Part shown: positions 42,718-53,413 of the stretch, in pieces | Numbering within the stretch: position 1 is the first letter of the stretch | Layout: each line of letters begins with the position of its first letter | From: Plazaster borealis | Lineage: Eukaryota; Echinodermata; Asteroidea; Forcipulatida; Labidiasteridae | Direction: 5' to 3' | NCBI GenBank assembly: GCA_021014325.1 | Contig: CM037472.1 | Span: 36,604,234 to 36,668,233 of the forward strand | DNA length: 64,000 nt | Translations under genes and position numbers: made by a program | The notes under the pieces: generated by a model | Database searches by the model: none | What the model saw: the letters and a program-made list of their open reading frames with translations, nothing else | Told to the model about the DNA's origin: nothing

Positions 42718-43290
42718 TGGCGTGGATTGTCTCCTTGAGCTCCACTGTGGGCAGCTTCATAGCTTTCTGAGGAAGTGCAACCCAGTCTCTCAATGTCCTT
42801 TATGTACTGGCCAGAAGCTGTGTTTGTATGCATCTGTTGATGAGTTCAGTCGCATCAAGCGGTGCTGTTGACTATTTCGTGTTGTTCTAGTTCTAGGAAA
42901 GATGTAGTCCGGTATGGGGGGTGGAGATGAGGTTGCTTGTGATTTTGTAGAGCATGGTCAGGCGAGTACATTGTATGTTTACTTCTTTCCTCCAGTGTTG
43001 GGAGACCAAGATCTTGCCTCATGGCAGTGATGCTGGCATCTCTCCTGTAGTTTCCGTAGATGAATGGAAACGGTTCTTCTTTGGATGTTTTCTAGTGTGT
43101 CGATTTGGTTTTGTTTGTATAGGGATCCCAAATGGCAGATGCATATTCTAGTTGAGGTTGTACATTGCGAGATGTAAGTCTGTTTCTTTATGTTCAGTGT
43201 ACATTTATTAAGATTCCTCCTCAGGAAGCGAGGTAACAGCGGGTACCAACCGCATCTCTGGCCACAGCATTCGCGAACGTACACCAACCC
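42718..43290 (-). pseudogene. LINE reverse transcriptase 3' fragment (decayed)
   Basis: On the - strand the pieces CHLGSLYKQNQIDTLENIQR and QRRTV correspond to the conserved 'WDP.T...I..LE..QRRA.RF' region after the polymerase domain of Jockey/RTE-type non-LTR elements. Downstream pieces such as TRTTRNSQQHR, TDAYKHSFWP and TGLHFLRKL match the typical end of such frames. Stops and frameshifts break it and the 5' part is missing. Confidence 0.8.
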
Positions 43291-43732
43291 TCAGAAATCT
43301 GAGAAAAGGATTCATGCATGAATATTTCTCAGATTCAAATGTTTTTATGGGTTTCTAATCAACGGGGGCATTTCAGACGAAATAATTCCGCAGGATGCTT
43401 ACTACCATTACCATCTTTATAACAAGTAAGCTTTCGGATAGAAATTACTCCTTTTTTTTCCCCCGGGGTCATTAGTAAAGTATGACCCTACCTTGAAGCT
43501 CAATCAGTCATAAATAGTAAAAATAAAATCATTGTTTTCACAGTTTTCAAATACTGGAGATCAGACTTGCGAGCTCAAAACTAATTGTTTCACGCCTTTC
43601 TCAAAAACTATAACATTTCATGGTAAAACCATTTCAAGGAAACTTTTCCTCCATGATCTATACCATGTTCAAGTGATGTGTAAATCTTTGTACATTTAAA
43701 CTTTCATTCTTACCAATTTTGTGTACACCCTC

Positions 43733-44113
43733 TAAAGGCACTGGACACGTTTGGTAGTTGTCAAAGACCAGTGTTCTCACTTGGTGTATCCCAACATATG
43801 CATAAAATAACAAGCCTGGGAAAATTTGGGCTCAATTGGTCATCGAAGTTGCAAGAAAATGATGAAAGAAAAAACAAGCTTGTTGTACAAATTTGTGTGC
43901 TTTCAGATAGGAATAAAAACTTCTTGCAAGAAGTTTTTATTATTTTAGTGAGAAATTATCTCTGTCTCAAAAACTGCGTCACTTCAGAGGGAGTCGTTTC
44001 CTACAATGTTTTATACTATCAACAGCTCTCCGTTGCTTGTTACCAAGTACATGTAAGTTTTTATGCTAATATTTGTTTTGAGTCATTACCAAACGTGTAC
44101 GATACCTTTAAAC
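43733..44113 (+). mobile_element. family B element, copy 6
   Basis: The left end is AAAGGCACTGGACACGTTTG and the right end CCAAACGTGTACGATACCTT. It is very close to copy 2 over its whole length (GAAAGAAAAAACAAGCTTGT, AGAGGGAGTCGTTTCCTACA). Confidence 0.88.
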
Positions 44114-44332
44114 ATTTAAACAGCTCAATCAAATTGGGCCCTTGTGCGTGACGGTTTTTCTATTAAAATCACTAATTTATTTAACTGGCTAATTATTGGG
44201 AATTTTTTTAAATTGGTTGTCGGGGATGAATTATGGCCATTTTGTTGTGAAGTGCTCAGTCAAAATCTGTCCTGTTGGTCGTGGCTAGTGTTTACATGCA
44301 CGACGCTCAGTGTATGTACCGTTTTTAGTAAG

Positions 44333-44507
44333 GACGTCAATGTCTGACTGACAGCTGTTGTCTTCTACTGGCCGCTTTTGTCTCTGGGAATGATGCTATT
44401 GTTCTACTCCCTGCGCTGCATCAAGAAGCGACTAACGGTCTACACAAACGACCGACGGACCCAGACTGCAGGCCCAGCTGTTCCATGGTTCACCGCATTC
44501 AAATGGG
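44333..44507 (+). CDS. possible exon of an unidentified gene
   Basis: A GC-richer island in AT-rich surroundings lies between AG at 44331-44332 and a donor AAATGG|GTATGA. One frame reads CCLLLAAFVSGNDAIVLLPA then LHQEATNGLHKRPTDPRLQA, with a hydrophobic start. A second frame reads YWPLLSLGMMLLFY then SLRCIKKRLTVY and is also open. Two open frames make the call weak. I recognise no family, and a repeat origin is possible. Confidence 0.25.
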
Positions 44508-45608
44508 TATGAAAACAACTTCACTGGTAACACTCTGTGCATTGAATGTCCGCTGTGAAATCTCAAGAGTTTTTAGGCTTCATTTACACTTGTTCAAGAG
44601 CAGTTAAGTGACTATAAATAGAGAACGGAAGTCTTCCACATACTGTAGATCTGTAAGTACAACAGCTAACCTGCTAATTTTGTGTTCATTTAATCTTTTG
44701 ATTGACGTATTTTGAGGTATTCGTTCATGTACGCTTTATAACCTCATAGGACCACATGGTGTGCCGCATTACCACATACATGTGTGCAGTAGTATGTTCG
44801 GTAAGCACTTATTTGTAGGATTTTGGCGGCTCTGTGATATCCCTTCACATTTTACTCAGGATTCGACCAGCACAGTAGGTTTTTTCTTTTGAGTCGGTAA
44901 ATAATGCAGTGTTGAGCATGTGCCATAAAAGCTGGCATAGTTGACGGTATGTACCCCTGCATTTCTACAGTGACACATTTGCACCTTTGGCCCCCAATAG
45001 CTCTCTCCAGAGGATGGAACAAGCTGCTGGTCGGCAGATTTACATGTAGACATTTTTGTGGAGATTTTTGTGTGTATGCTGGTTTTCAGTCTGTGCATTT
45101 TACCTGGTATATTGAACAATGCACAACTGTGTAATGATAGAAAACTTACCCATGTGTGTACTTAAACAAACCATTGTGTAGTAGGCCTATGCACATGTAC
45201 AAAACATGTATTCACATGTGAGTATTCACACTAGAGATGGTCGCTTACCATGGTTTTAGCTGCTGGGTTTCAGCAAGAAAATGTAAGGCATTAACTGAGC
45301 CATGATAATGATTAGAGGTAAACAGAACTTTGAGCCTAAACCTTTTTAATTATTTCTAATAAGACTTATTTATAAAATCATCCACAAGTGACCTCCTAAG
45401 AAAAAGACCCCTTGTATATATATGTCATACTCTCCTCAAACAGCGCCCTCACTGAGGCAAAAAGAGGCAGATCATTAGATAATAGCTGTTCTTGGTGCGT
45501 AAAAAAACGTGCGCGTGATCTCGGCGTATAAGCAGCGATTCGCATTATGCAATTGTTCTACACACCCATCTGCAAATGCCCAAGGTTGTTTTTTTGTTCT
45601 TGGGATCA
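44508..45608. other. intergenic, nothing recognised
   Basis: No gene-like frame or assigned repeat. The 45440-45540 part has GC-richer text (AGCGCCCTCACTGAGG) resembling 16455-16480 in inverse, so a small shared repeat exists. Confidence 0.4.
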
Positions 45609-45800
45609 GGGCCTAATTTTATAGAGCTGATTAAGCAAAAAGTAGCTAAGCATAACAAAATTACGCGTACCAGGATGAGGTTACCAGCCAAACTACCATG
45701 TCACAAGTACAGTTTGTGACTGGTATCTTGCTAATTTCTGCTAAGCAAAAATTGTTAAGGTATATTTTTTGCTTAAAAGCAGCTTTATGAAATTGGGCCC
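45609..45800. mobile_element. family A element, copy 9 (nearly full)
   Basis: It is 192 bp from GGGCCTAATTTTATAGAGCT to AGCTTTATGAAATTGGGCCC, with GGTTACCAGCCAAACTACCA and GTGACTGGTATCTTGCTAAT inside. It is the cleanest copy for defining the family together with 1344-1537. Confidence 0.82.
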
Positions 45801-46740
45801 AGATTGGACCTTGGTTTGGATCCCATTGCAGATCGGAGCTTCACACAAGGATCGAGTTTTAGTCTCTTTGTGATTGCATGGGTTTTTCCCCTCGTACGGA
45901 GTTTTCCTGTCACGTCTGCTGTAAATATGAGCAGTGGTGCATTGTGTTCTCTTGGTGTTGGTGTCTTTGGGTCCCAATGGCAACAGTGCTGAGTAAGGAG
46001 ATCCTGGGTGTCACGACAAGAAATATGCAACTTACATTTGTCATTCCATAATACATTTGTTCAGGAGACGGTGTGGATAACATGTACGACAGAATCATTG
46101 TGATCAATTTCGTGAACCAAATAGCCCATTATGCATGTGCATGATCGGTGCGTAAAGGATTCTGGGTGAAATTCGAGTCCAAGCAACACCGGCAACCATC
46201 ATGGCGTGCTGATTTTGAAGCAATGCGGTGCACAACTATAAAACCTGGCATAGTTACATATAAATTGCAGCATGGCCTCCATCATGGCAGCTTGATTTAT
46301 TTTTAAAACTGTACTCGGTTTGCCAAGATGCAATGCGGTATATTTTTAAGATGACGCTTTTGATCTTGTTCCTTGTGAGTACATTGTACATGAGTGCATA
46401 AGAACCATGCTTTTAAAAATACAATATTACTATACCTCATACATATTCATGTTCGAGAGCCGAATGCTCACCGGTCCATTCACCATCACGAGCCATATGC
46501 TATTTTTGGCTGTTTACCAAGCTTGGGCGCCAGTATTAACTCACAGTAAATGCGTATTACATGTAGATTGTCACGTGCTTTACGAAGCAATCGTGGCACG
46601 GGTGTATTAATCGCCCATGCCTCTACATTGTAGCTACATACGCATGAAAAGATGGCGGCGCGCATGCTTTCTTTCGGCTCAATTATGCCGAACTAAAGAA
46701 GTATGAGGTAAAGTAAAACAAATATAACATAGTTTATTTC
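45801..46740. other. intergenic, possible promoter-like motif
   Basis: At 46650 AAGATGGCGGCGCGCATG resembles a YY1-type start element, but its frame stops after 14 codons. A weak donor GAG|GTAAAG follows. No gene was confirmed. Confidence 0.35.
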
Positions 46741-46842
46741 GGGTGGACAGTTGATATTACATGTAGCTCCCCTCGGCTTCGCGTCTGGAACTAGTTTGTC
46801 AACTTCCAATACCTCGAGGGAGCTAACATCAACTGTGCACCC
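46741..46842. mobile_element. 102-bp inverted-repeat element
   Basis: The left arm is GGGTGGACAGTTGATATTAC then GTAGCTCCCCTCG. The right arm is CGAGGGAGCTAACATCAACT then GTGCACCC. A loop of about 40 bp lies between. Confidence 0.75.
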
Positions 46843-47109
46843 TCAAACCATAATACTAGTTTTCTGGGGTTTTTGTGCAGATTTTATTTTTAGGACATTT
46901 TTCCTGGTGAACAAGTCCAAAGAAAATCCCCCTGTGGTTACAATACATAACTCTCATGTTTTGTAAATTTCATTAGTCATCCCAAGGACTAATAACATAG
47001 AAACTCTTCTGGGTGTTCTCCTCGCAGATGCCAAACTTTAGAATCAAAATTAATTAAATCAGTGCCTATGAATTGCTTTTCTAAGGGTTGAACTGTCTGT
47101 ATATGTTCC
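46843..47109. other. intergenic, nothing recognised
   Basis: No gene or assigned repeat. Confidence 0.4.
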
Positions 47110-47372
47110 ACAGGGTTCTCCCCATGCACAAGCTAGCGTATCGGGCCGATTTGCGTGCCGATATGTGCACATTTCTGCTGATATGAAGAAAAGAAAAAAA
47201 ACAAAAAAACAACATAGAATGCTCCAGGTTGCACAGTAGAGCTTTTAAAACCAAGATAAACACTAAGTAGAAAACATTTAGAAGACCTTGTTTCAATTCA
47301 GCGTGCTTCGACCAAACTTCCAAAATTTGGTTCCAGAATACCCCACAGTTTTAAACAAAACCTGGGGAGAAT
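47110..47372 (-). mobile_element. family D element (GGGTTCTCCCCA termini), copy 1
   Basis: The left end is CAGGGTTCTCCCCATGCACA and the right end CTGGGGAGAATCCTG. It contains GCTAGCGTATCGGGCCGATT and AATGCTCCAGGTTGC. Related copies are at 52248 and 55343. Confidence 0.8.
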
Positions 47373-47655
47373 CCTGCTCCATAAACAGAGCTGCCAACTC
47401 TCGATTCTGCAGAAAGTTGCCTGAAAATAAAGCAATCTTTCCGTGTTCTAATGAACAAATTTGAAAATCTCCCTAATTATGGAAACTTGTTTCCCTATTA
47501 TGTTGACTGTAATTCTAAATATCTCCCTGATTGTTGTACAAAAACTTCCTGATTGCAAGATGCAAATGTTGGCAGGGAGGCCTTCGGAGGAGAACTCTCG
47601 TGGGGGCCTGCGGAGCTCCGTTCACCTCTCCATACAAAACTGTGCAACTTTTTCA

Positions 47656-49312
47656 GGGCTCGAATTTAGGGGGAAAATCCACAAGATCACAGGGCGGCTT
47701 GTAGCTCAGCATGTTTTACTGGACCAGAATTGTTTTTAGGCCAAATAAAAAAAAATACCAGTTGATCGTCCCCGCCCGCATCCTTTTTTGAGGCCGCATC
47801 CTTTTTTTAACTATTTACTATTTACGATTTTTCTTCAAAAAAACCAATATTTGTTTGTATTTTTAACTAACTACGACGTTTTTTTCTTCAAATTTTTGAT
47901 AAACTTACCGATGTTTTAGAATTTACAACACGAAAAACTAGGTCGTGAAACACAGAACCATTTTATTTGCATGGCCATCGGTCGTGGCGAACATTGTACA
48001 TGCACATGTACATGTACATCGTACACTGCACGCATGCAAGCTCCAGCACTTGCATGCATAACATGATGAGCATACAACCTTGCTACCGCGCGTGCTGCAT
48101 GCATGGGAACATGCCGTCCCGAATACTGTTAAGAGATCGATCACTTTATGGGAACGAAGTTAAGCTCCTGGGTTACGGACGGGCAACTCGACTGGTTCAT
48201 TACGGTGTAAGTTTTAACGGGTTGACTTCGACCTTTCAAATGTGTCGAGTTGGTCTTATATGCCGCGTACTTTGATGACCCATGCATTTTGTATCTGAAC
48301 ACGTTTTTTTATATCAACATTTATCCGAGGTGAGCTGCAAGATGGTGTTTGTGTGCGTGTTAATTCGCGCAAATGAAGGCAAGATTCTTGCACGGTCAGT
48401 GGGGAACGAAAGACGCATTATTGATATTTTCTCAGACTTTGCGTCGGGAGACTTTATTTTTATTGTTAATTTATTTTATAAATATCTGTTTCTTTACACA
48501 TTAGGATGTGTTAGGATACACATTAGCAATTTTAAAGTCAATTGAAAACATAAAACATGTGAAGCCATTCCTTTTCATGATGAAAAACATGCGAGACTAT
48601 TGTTTTAATTCTCCCCATCATGGCTTAATTTGATACTGATGAGCTCTATTTCTTAAATAAATCCAAGTATTTTTGAATAATTAATAATAAACATTGAACA
48701 TCAACTCAGTAGTGTCTTTGTTTGTACCAAGAGTCATTATTATTCATGTTCATCTTTTAGTGTAATAATTCCTGTTAACCCGGGTTCTAATGCAACAACA
48801 GAGGTGATTTCAAACTGAAGATTTAGTCGCCTGTTGAAATTGAAATACTTGGTGGCCATCTTGGAAAAAAAAAAAAAAATAGTAAATAGTAAATAGTAAG
48901 GCCCTCATCCTCCTCATTTTTGAAAAATCCGGACGATCAACTGGTATTTTTTGTTATTTGGCCTTACTAGACCAGAATTAAAATGAGAAAAACCTTCCTG
49001 ACACAGGCACCAGGTAAACATGCATTTTACTGTTTATATTTGAACAAGCACTGAGACATGGCAAGAGAAGATTGATCTCATTTGTCTTTATGGGTGTAAA
49101 GTACACTTCATTAACTCAATAGAATTGAAAGTGGGTTTTTTATCAGACTAAAGTCAACATTTGAACATAATTTGTTTTTGTTCAAGCTAATTACAGTGAG
49201 GTATTATTATTCAACTTAAAAAATACAAGACCGGCACCAGACTTGCCCGGTCATGAGTTTACTGGCCCGACACTGGCCTCAGGCCTGTGGTCCAGTGTAA
49301 AATTGAAGCCCT
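47656..49312 (-). mobile_element. family C element, copy 5, split by a family G element
   Basis: The left part, 47656-47738, begins CAGGGCTCGAATTTAGGGGG. The right part, 48966-49312, ends in TTGAAGCCCTG after CCGGTCATGAGTTTACTGGC. The interruption is the 1.2-kb family G copy. Confidence 0.8.
47739..48964. mobile_element. family G TIR element, copy 3 (1.2 kb), nested
   Basis: The left end is GGCCAAATAAAAAAAAATAC then CAGTTGATCGTCC. The right end is GGACGATCAACTGGTATTTT then TGTTATTTGGCC. The inner (T)ACTATTTACTATTTAC segments are also inverted. The flanks TTACTGGACCAGAATT and TTACTAGACCAGAATT look like a 16-bp duplication of the target. The interior is longer than in copies 1 and 2 and contains a small frame at 48342 (MVFVCVLIRANEGKILARS) of unknown meaning. 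Confidence 0.8.
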
Positions 49313-49489
49313 GTTCTTTGACTTGCTCTAGAATGGCTATGTTACAAATCTCAAAATGTTCATCCTTATGTAATGATTAGAAATTGATTGTCGGGAAACT
49401 TTTAGATGGGTTAATGTAGGTGTCTTTTTTGACATGATATGTTTATTACTACTACATGCAGCCGTTTAGTGTAAAAGTCAAATTCATTG

Positions 49490-49812
49490 TGACAGGCTTC
49501 AGCAACATCAACCAACTCGCAACCTACGTTCTGTCCTCACGCAATCTTCTCTTTGAGCATCGGACAAACACTAAATGCAGGAGACCGAGCCTTCTCCAAT
49601 GCGGGCCCGGCTCTGTGGAATTCACTGCCTGGTAGCTGCAAGAAAGCAAACTCACTTGAATCATTCAAGAAGTTGCTGAAGACCCACTTGTTTTTGTCGA
49701 CAGTGATTTTGTTATGTTTGGGCCATCTGTAGTTTTTTAAATGTTTCATCTGTGTTGGACACATCCTAGCGCTTTGCAACCTCTGGAAAAGGTGCTCTAT
49801 AAATGCCAGCTT
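49490..49812 (+). pseudogene. LINE 3' end, + strand
   Basis: One frame reads GDRAFSNAGPALWNSLPG, SLESFKKLLKTHLFLSTV, the conserved C-terminal end of non-LTR reverse transcriptase frames ('RAFS..AP.LWNSLP...F...LKTHLF'). A tail GGTGCTCTATAAATGCCAGC follows, then (AAT)n. It is 5' truncated. Confidence 0.85.
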
Positions 49813-49835
49813 ATTAATAATAATAATAATAATAA
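49811..49835. repeat. (AAT)n microsatellite shared by two LINE tails
   Basis: About seven AAT units lie exactly where the + strand LINE tail and the - strand LINE tail meet. Confidence 0.9.
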
Positions 49836-50310
49836 CTGGATTTATATAGCGCCGAATTACCAAAGGATGCAAGGCGCTTAAGGGAAAGACCAAAGTAAAG
49901 TAATAGGGACAACCAGCTACAAGTTGGAGAACAGGTGAGTCTTGAGACCCTTTTTGAAGGACAAAACAGCCTTCGCGTTTTTAATGGAGACAGGAAGATC
50001 GTTCCATAGGCGGAAAGCAGTGCAGTGGAAAAAGCTCTCTCACCAACTTGTTTGCATGACTTGTTCACCACGAGGGAGATATCATAGCTTCGAAGGGAGT
50101 ACGGGCAGTCGTGGATTTCAAAAAATGAAGAGAGATAATCTGGAGCACTGTGATTTAATGATTTGTAGGTATGGACCAGTGTGCGGAACTCAATACGTTG
50201 GGCTGTTGGGAGCCAGTGTAGTTGTCTAAGAAGTGGTGAGGTGTGGGAGTGTTTTGGCATCTGGAAGATTAGCCTAGCACATCTGTTTTGAAGTCGTTGG
50301 AGGCGAGATA
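49836..50310 (-). pseudogene. LINE 3' end, - strand
   Basis: On the - strand the frame includes LLRQLHWLPTAQRIEFRTLV, HTYKSLNHSAPDYLSSFF and QVGERAFSTALLSAYGT, typical of CR1/L2-like reverse transcriptase ends ('LHWLP...RI.FK.L...YK.L...P.YL'). It is followed by GGCGCTATATAAATCCAG and the (AAT)n tail. The upstream part is missing. Confidence 0.88.
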
Positions 50311-50703
50311 TGTTATTATTATAGTATTGATTATTATTGGGTGCATGTGAGTGGCTTCCCCAACATTACCCGGGTTAATGTTGCCTTCTGGTGTGAGTCA
50401 TGTGTGGCAGCGGAACTGTCAAAGGTCATGTTCACCTGTTATTAAACTTTCACCCAAAAAGTTAACAAAAAATATTGTTTACCAAGCAAGGTTTTTCATA
50501 TTAACTAGGCACCTGTTGTTTTTATTCAAAACATTGAGTATCTACAACTACCTACTTTTCTTAAAAAAACAAATTTCCAAAGCTTTTCAGTACTTACTTT
50601 TTCTATAATTATTAGTGTTGCAGCAAGCTGTAATATTTTTACATTATGAATGACCTGTCACTAACCACAGGTTTGCCTCCATTACCTTGCCTGGCAGTAT
50701 AGT
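50311..50703. other. intergenic, nothing recognised
   Basis: No gene or assigned repeat. Confidence 0.4.
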
Positions 50704-51440
50704 CAGGGCTTGAACTAAGGTGGGGGGGGGATCCACAAGACTGCAGGGCTAGTTGCTCATAACCTTTACAGAACCAGAATTTTTTTCACAATAATAATAA
50801 TAATAGTGGCTTCTTATATAGCGCTCATATCCGTCACTCAGTGACGCTCAAGGCGCTTCAACATTCAGTATTTTTCAAGGTATGTGGGGCTACGTAAGTA
50901 TGAGACCTACTCCTTTACATAGCACCATGTAATGGTTTACAAGGTGCTGTGGCGCAATATGCAGCAAAACAAACCAGGAACACCGGGGCAAACCCCTTCT
51001 CTTTTCGATAAGTGCACTGGGTTCTTTTACCTGCATTACACAACACACAGCTTAACGTCCCATCCGAAGGACGAAGCATGTGGTTAAGTGTCTTGCTTAA
51101 GGACACAAGTGTCACGACTGGGATTGGAACCCACACTCTGCTGATCAGAAACACCAGAGCTTGAGTTCGGTGTTCTTATCCGCTCGGACACGACCCGCCA
51201 CAAGACCAGATTCAAAATTTTGTCATGAGAAGAGAAGATTGGTCTCATTTGTCTAATGGGTATTAGTAGACCTTGATACTCGGCAGAATTGAACAGATAT
51301 TTATCAGACTCAAAGTCAACATTTGAACATAATTTGAAAACAAAGAAAAGATATTGATTTGAAAAAAACAAGACTGCCGGACTTGTCCAGTTGTGAGTTT
51401 ACTGGCCCGAAACTAAAATCACTGGCCTCGGCACTGACAA
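50704..51440 (-). mobile_element. family C element, copy 6, split by a SINE
   Basis: The left part starts CAGGGCTTGAACTAAGG and reaches CAGAACCAGAATTTTTTTC. The right part resumes at about 51205 with CAAGACCAGATTCAAAAT and ends in GACTTGTCCAGTTGTGAGTT, TGGCCCGAAACTAAAATC. Between them are (AAT)n and a - strand SINE. Confidence 0.75.
50790..51205 (-). mobile_element. tRNA-derived SINE nested in family C
   Basis: On the - strand the head carries GTGTGGGTTCCAATCCCAG (B box region), then TTAAGCAAGACACTTAACCA, AAAGAACCCAGTGCACTTAT and GGTTTGTTTTGCTGCATATT. The tail ends at TATATAAGAAGCCACTATTA and (TTA)n. The CRE-like CGTCACTCAGTGACG lies in the tail. Confidence 0.82.
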
Positions 51441-51692
51441 CTAGGACGAATGGACAAAATTGCATACCCTTTCAGTCTACCACAAATGCGAAATAAAATT
51501 GAAATAAGAACAAAAACTAAAAAACGTCACACACAATAAGTTAGAACTTAGAGAAGTTCAAATAAACATTTAAAGATACGAGCATGCCCATTCTCCCCAA
51601 GATAGATCATCAAAGCAGAACAATTATCAGAACTTGCAAGCCAACGGCCGGGGCTGAACACAATTTAGCTATGACAAAATTAACTGAATCTT
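51441..51692. other. intergenic, nothing recognised
   Basis: No gene or assigned repeat. Confidence 0.4.
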
Positions 51693-51990
51693 GGCGTGTC
51701 GTGGCCAAGCGGTCAAGTGCACTGGGCTCATGCTCTGGTGTTTCTGACCAGCAGAGTGTGGGTTCGAGTCCCGGTCTTGACACTTGTGTCCTTAATCAAG
51801 GCACTTAACCATTATTGCTTTGTCCTTCTGATGAGACTTAAAGTCGTTGGTATTGTGTGTCGTGTAGGTTGCACGTTAAATAACCAAGCACACTTAAAAG
51901 AAGGGGGTTCCCCCGGTATTTTCTGGTATGGTTGGCTGCAGATTGTGCCACAGCACCATGTAAACTTTTACATGGTGCTATGTAAATTAA
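51693..51990 (+). mobile_element. tRNA-derived SINE, best-preserved copy
   Basis: GTCGTGGCCAAGCGGTCAAG fits a Leu/Ser tRNA A box and GTGTGGGTTCGAGTCCCGG an exact pol III B box. The body TCAAGGCACTTAACCATTAT, GAAGGGGGTTCCCCC and GGTTGGCTGCAGATTGTGCC follows, ending GGTGCTATGTAAATTAA. It is opposite in strand to the copy at 50790-51205. Confidence 0.88.
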
Positions 51991-52247
51991 TGGGTCTTAT
52001 ATTTCGAACATAGATCCACATACCTTGTAGACAAAATAATGAGCGTTTTGAGACACCCTCTTGTATGACAAAGAGCTAAAGAGCTATATTTAAAAACTGC
52101 GTATTAATTTATTATTGAACTTGCCTATCTTCAGTAAATGCTGAAGGAAGGCCATATGTCAGTAAGGTCTCAAATCCTCAAACTGTCAGTAACTAATTGA
52201 GATTTTAAGACCTTACTTTCTTACTGTGGAACATGCATTGTGTACCA
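51991..52247. other. intergenic, nothing recognised
   Basis: No gene or assigned repeat. Confidence 0.4.
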
Positions 52248-52543
52248 GGGTTCTCCCCAGGATTTTTCAAAACATTGGGGCAATCTGGACCCAAATGTTT
52301 GAAGTTTGGCCGAAGCACGCGGAATTTGAAACAAGCTTTTCTACTTGGTGTTTACCTTGGTTTTAAAAGCCCTAAGTGTGCAATCTGGAGCATTCTATGG
52401 TTTTCTGCTTTTTTGTTGTTTTTTTGGGTGTCTTTTTGGTGGTTTTTTTTTGGGGGGGGGCGTATTGGCCAAAATGTCCGTGTATCGGCACGCAAATCGC
52501 GCGTATCGGCCATATACGCTAGCTTGTGCATGGGGAGAACCCG
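52248..52543 (+). mobile_element. family D element, copy 2 (full)
   Basis: The left end is AGGGTTCTCCCCAGGATTTT and the right end GTGCATGGGGAGAACCC, with a 12-bp inverted GGGTTCTCCCCA. The interior has GGCACGCAAATCGCGCGTAT and TTTCTACTTGGTGTTTACCT. The 109-codon frame here is a shadow. Confidence 0.88.
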
Positions 52544-53257
52544 ATGCACTATGTGCATGTAGGTCTAATGCAATAAGTTTTTCGTGATTAATTGAAACAC
52601 GTCTTGATATTAGCTGCATGTACATACTGTACATCAATGTGTACAAAGCTTCTTTCACTAATTACACCACACCACCATACGGTCAGACAAACCCCCTTAT
52701 CCTGTACAGTCACCAGTGTTTAATGACCCATGTTTGAATACAACAAAAAAACGAAAGGGGGGGGATGCATTAATATTCATCGCCGGCATTGACAAACATA
52801 CAACCATGTACATAGCCCTTAATTACATTTCTATGAGGTGCTTAATTGGTCTGACGTTTTGAATCCATACGCCGTACAATGTAGCAGCCCCATAACACAG
52901 TTGACTCCACCGGCCTTCATCGTGTGGTATTTGCAGCGATGTATAAAACAGGCATCTATTGATCTCCTTCTCAGAGATAGAGAAAGAGAGAACCTGGAGT
53001 CAACCCCCGGCAGATGTTGGTGTTTAACAAGCTGATGTGTTCGGGGTTATTGTTTTGTAGTCATTTCTGTTGCCGTTGCGGAGGTGATGCCACATGTCTG
53101 TTGCTGCACAGTTGCAGTACGTAAGTTTACTGAGTTGTTGACTTTCATGTGTACATGTACACTAGGTACTTGTGGAGAGTACTCTGGTGTTCTCGGATTT
53201 GTTTTCTCTGCTTGTGTAATACTGAAATTCTCATTATAGCCAGTACCTGCCTTATAC
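52544..53257. other. intergenic, nothing recognised
   Basis: No convincing gene. The frame at 52838-53035 has no recognised family. Confidence 0.4.
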
Positions 53258-53413
53258 TTCACTCTTGGAAGGACAGGGCAGTTTTTCCTGATGAATAGGG
53301 CACCCTGATGATGGAAATAACAATTTCCACAAGAACATTTCAAAGGGCACCAAGGCAATGACCAGGGGCAGGGAGGCAATTGCCTCCATTGCCTCTGTGA
53401 AGTATCAGGCTTG
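53258..53413 (+). mobile_element. family F element, copy 4
   Basis: It contains GGACAGGGCAGTTTTTCCTG, AAAGGGCACCAAGGCAATGA, CCAGGGGCAGGGAGGCAATT and TATCAGGCTTG at the end. It closely matches copy 1 at 19764 in inverse. Confidence 0.75.

Noticed and set aside
46650..46695. Gene start at an ATGGCGGCGCGC motif
   Set aside because: The frame stops after 14 codons and no following exon in phase was seen.
48130..48200. Possible 5S rRNA-like segment (GAAGTTAAGC)
   Set aside because: Only about ten bases match the 5S internal region; the rest does not align.
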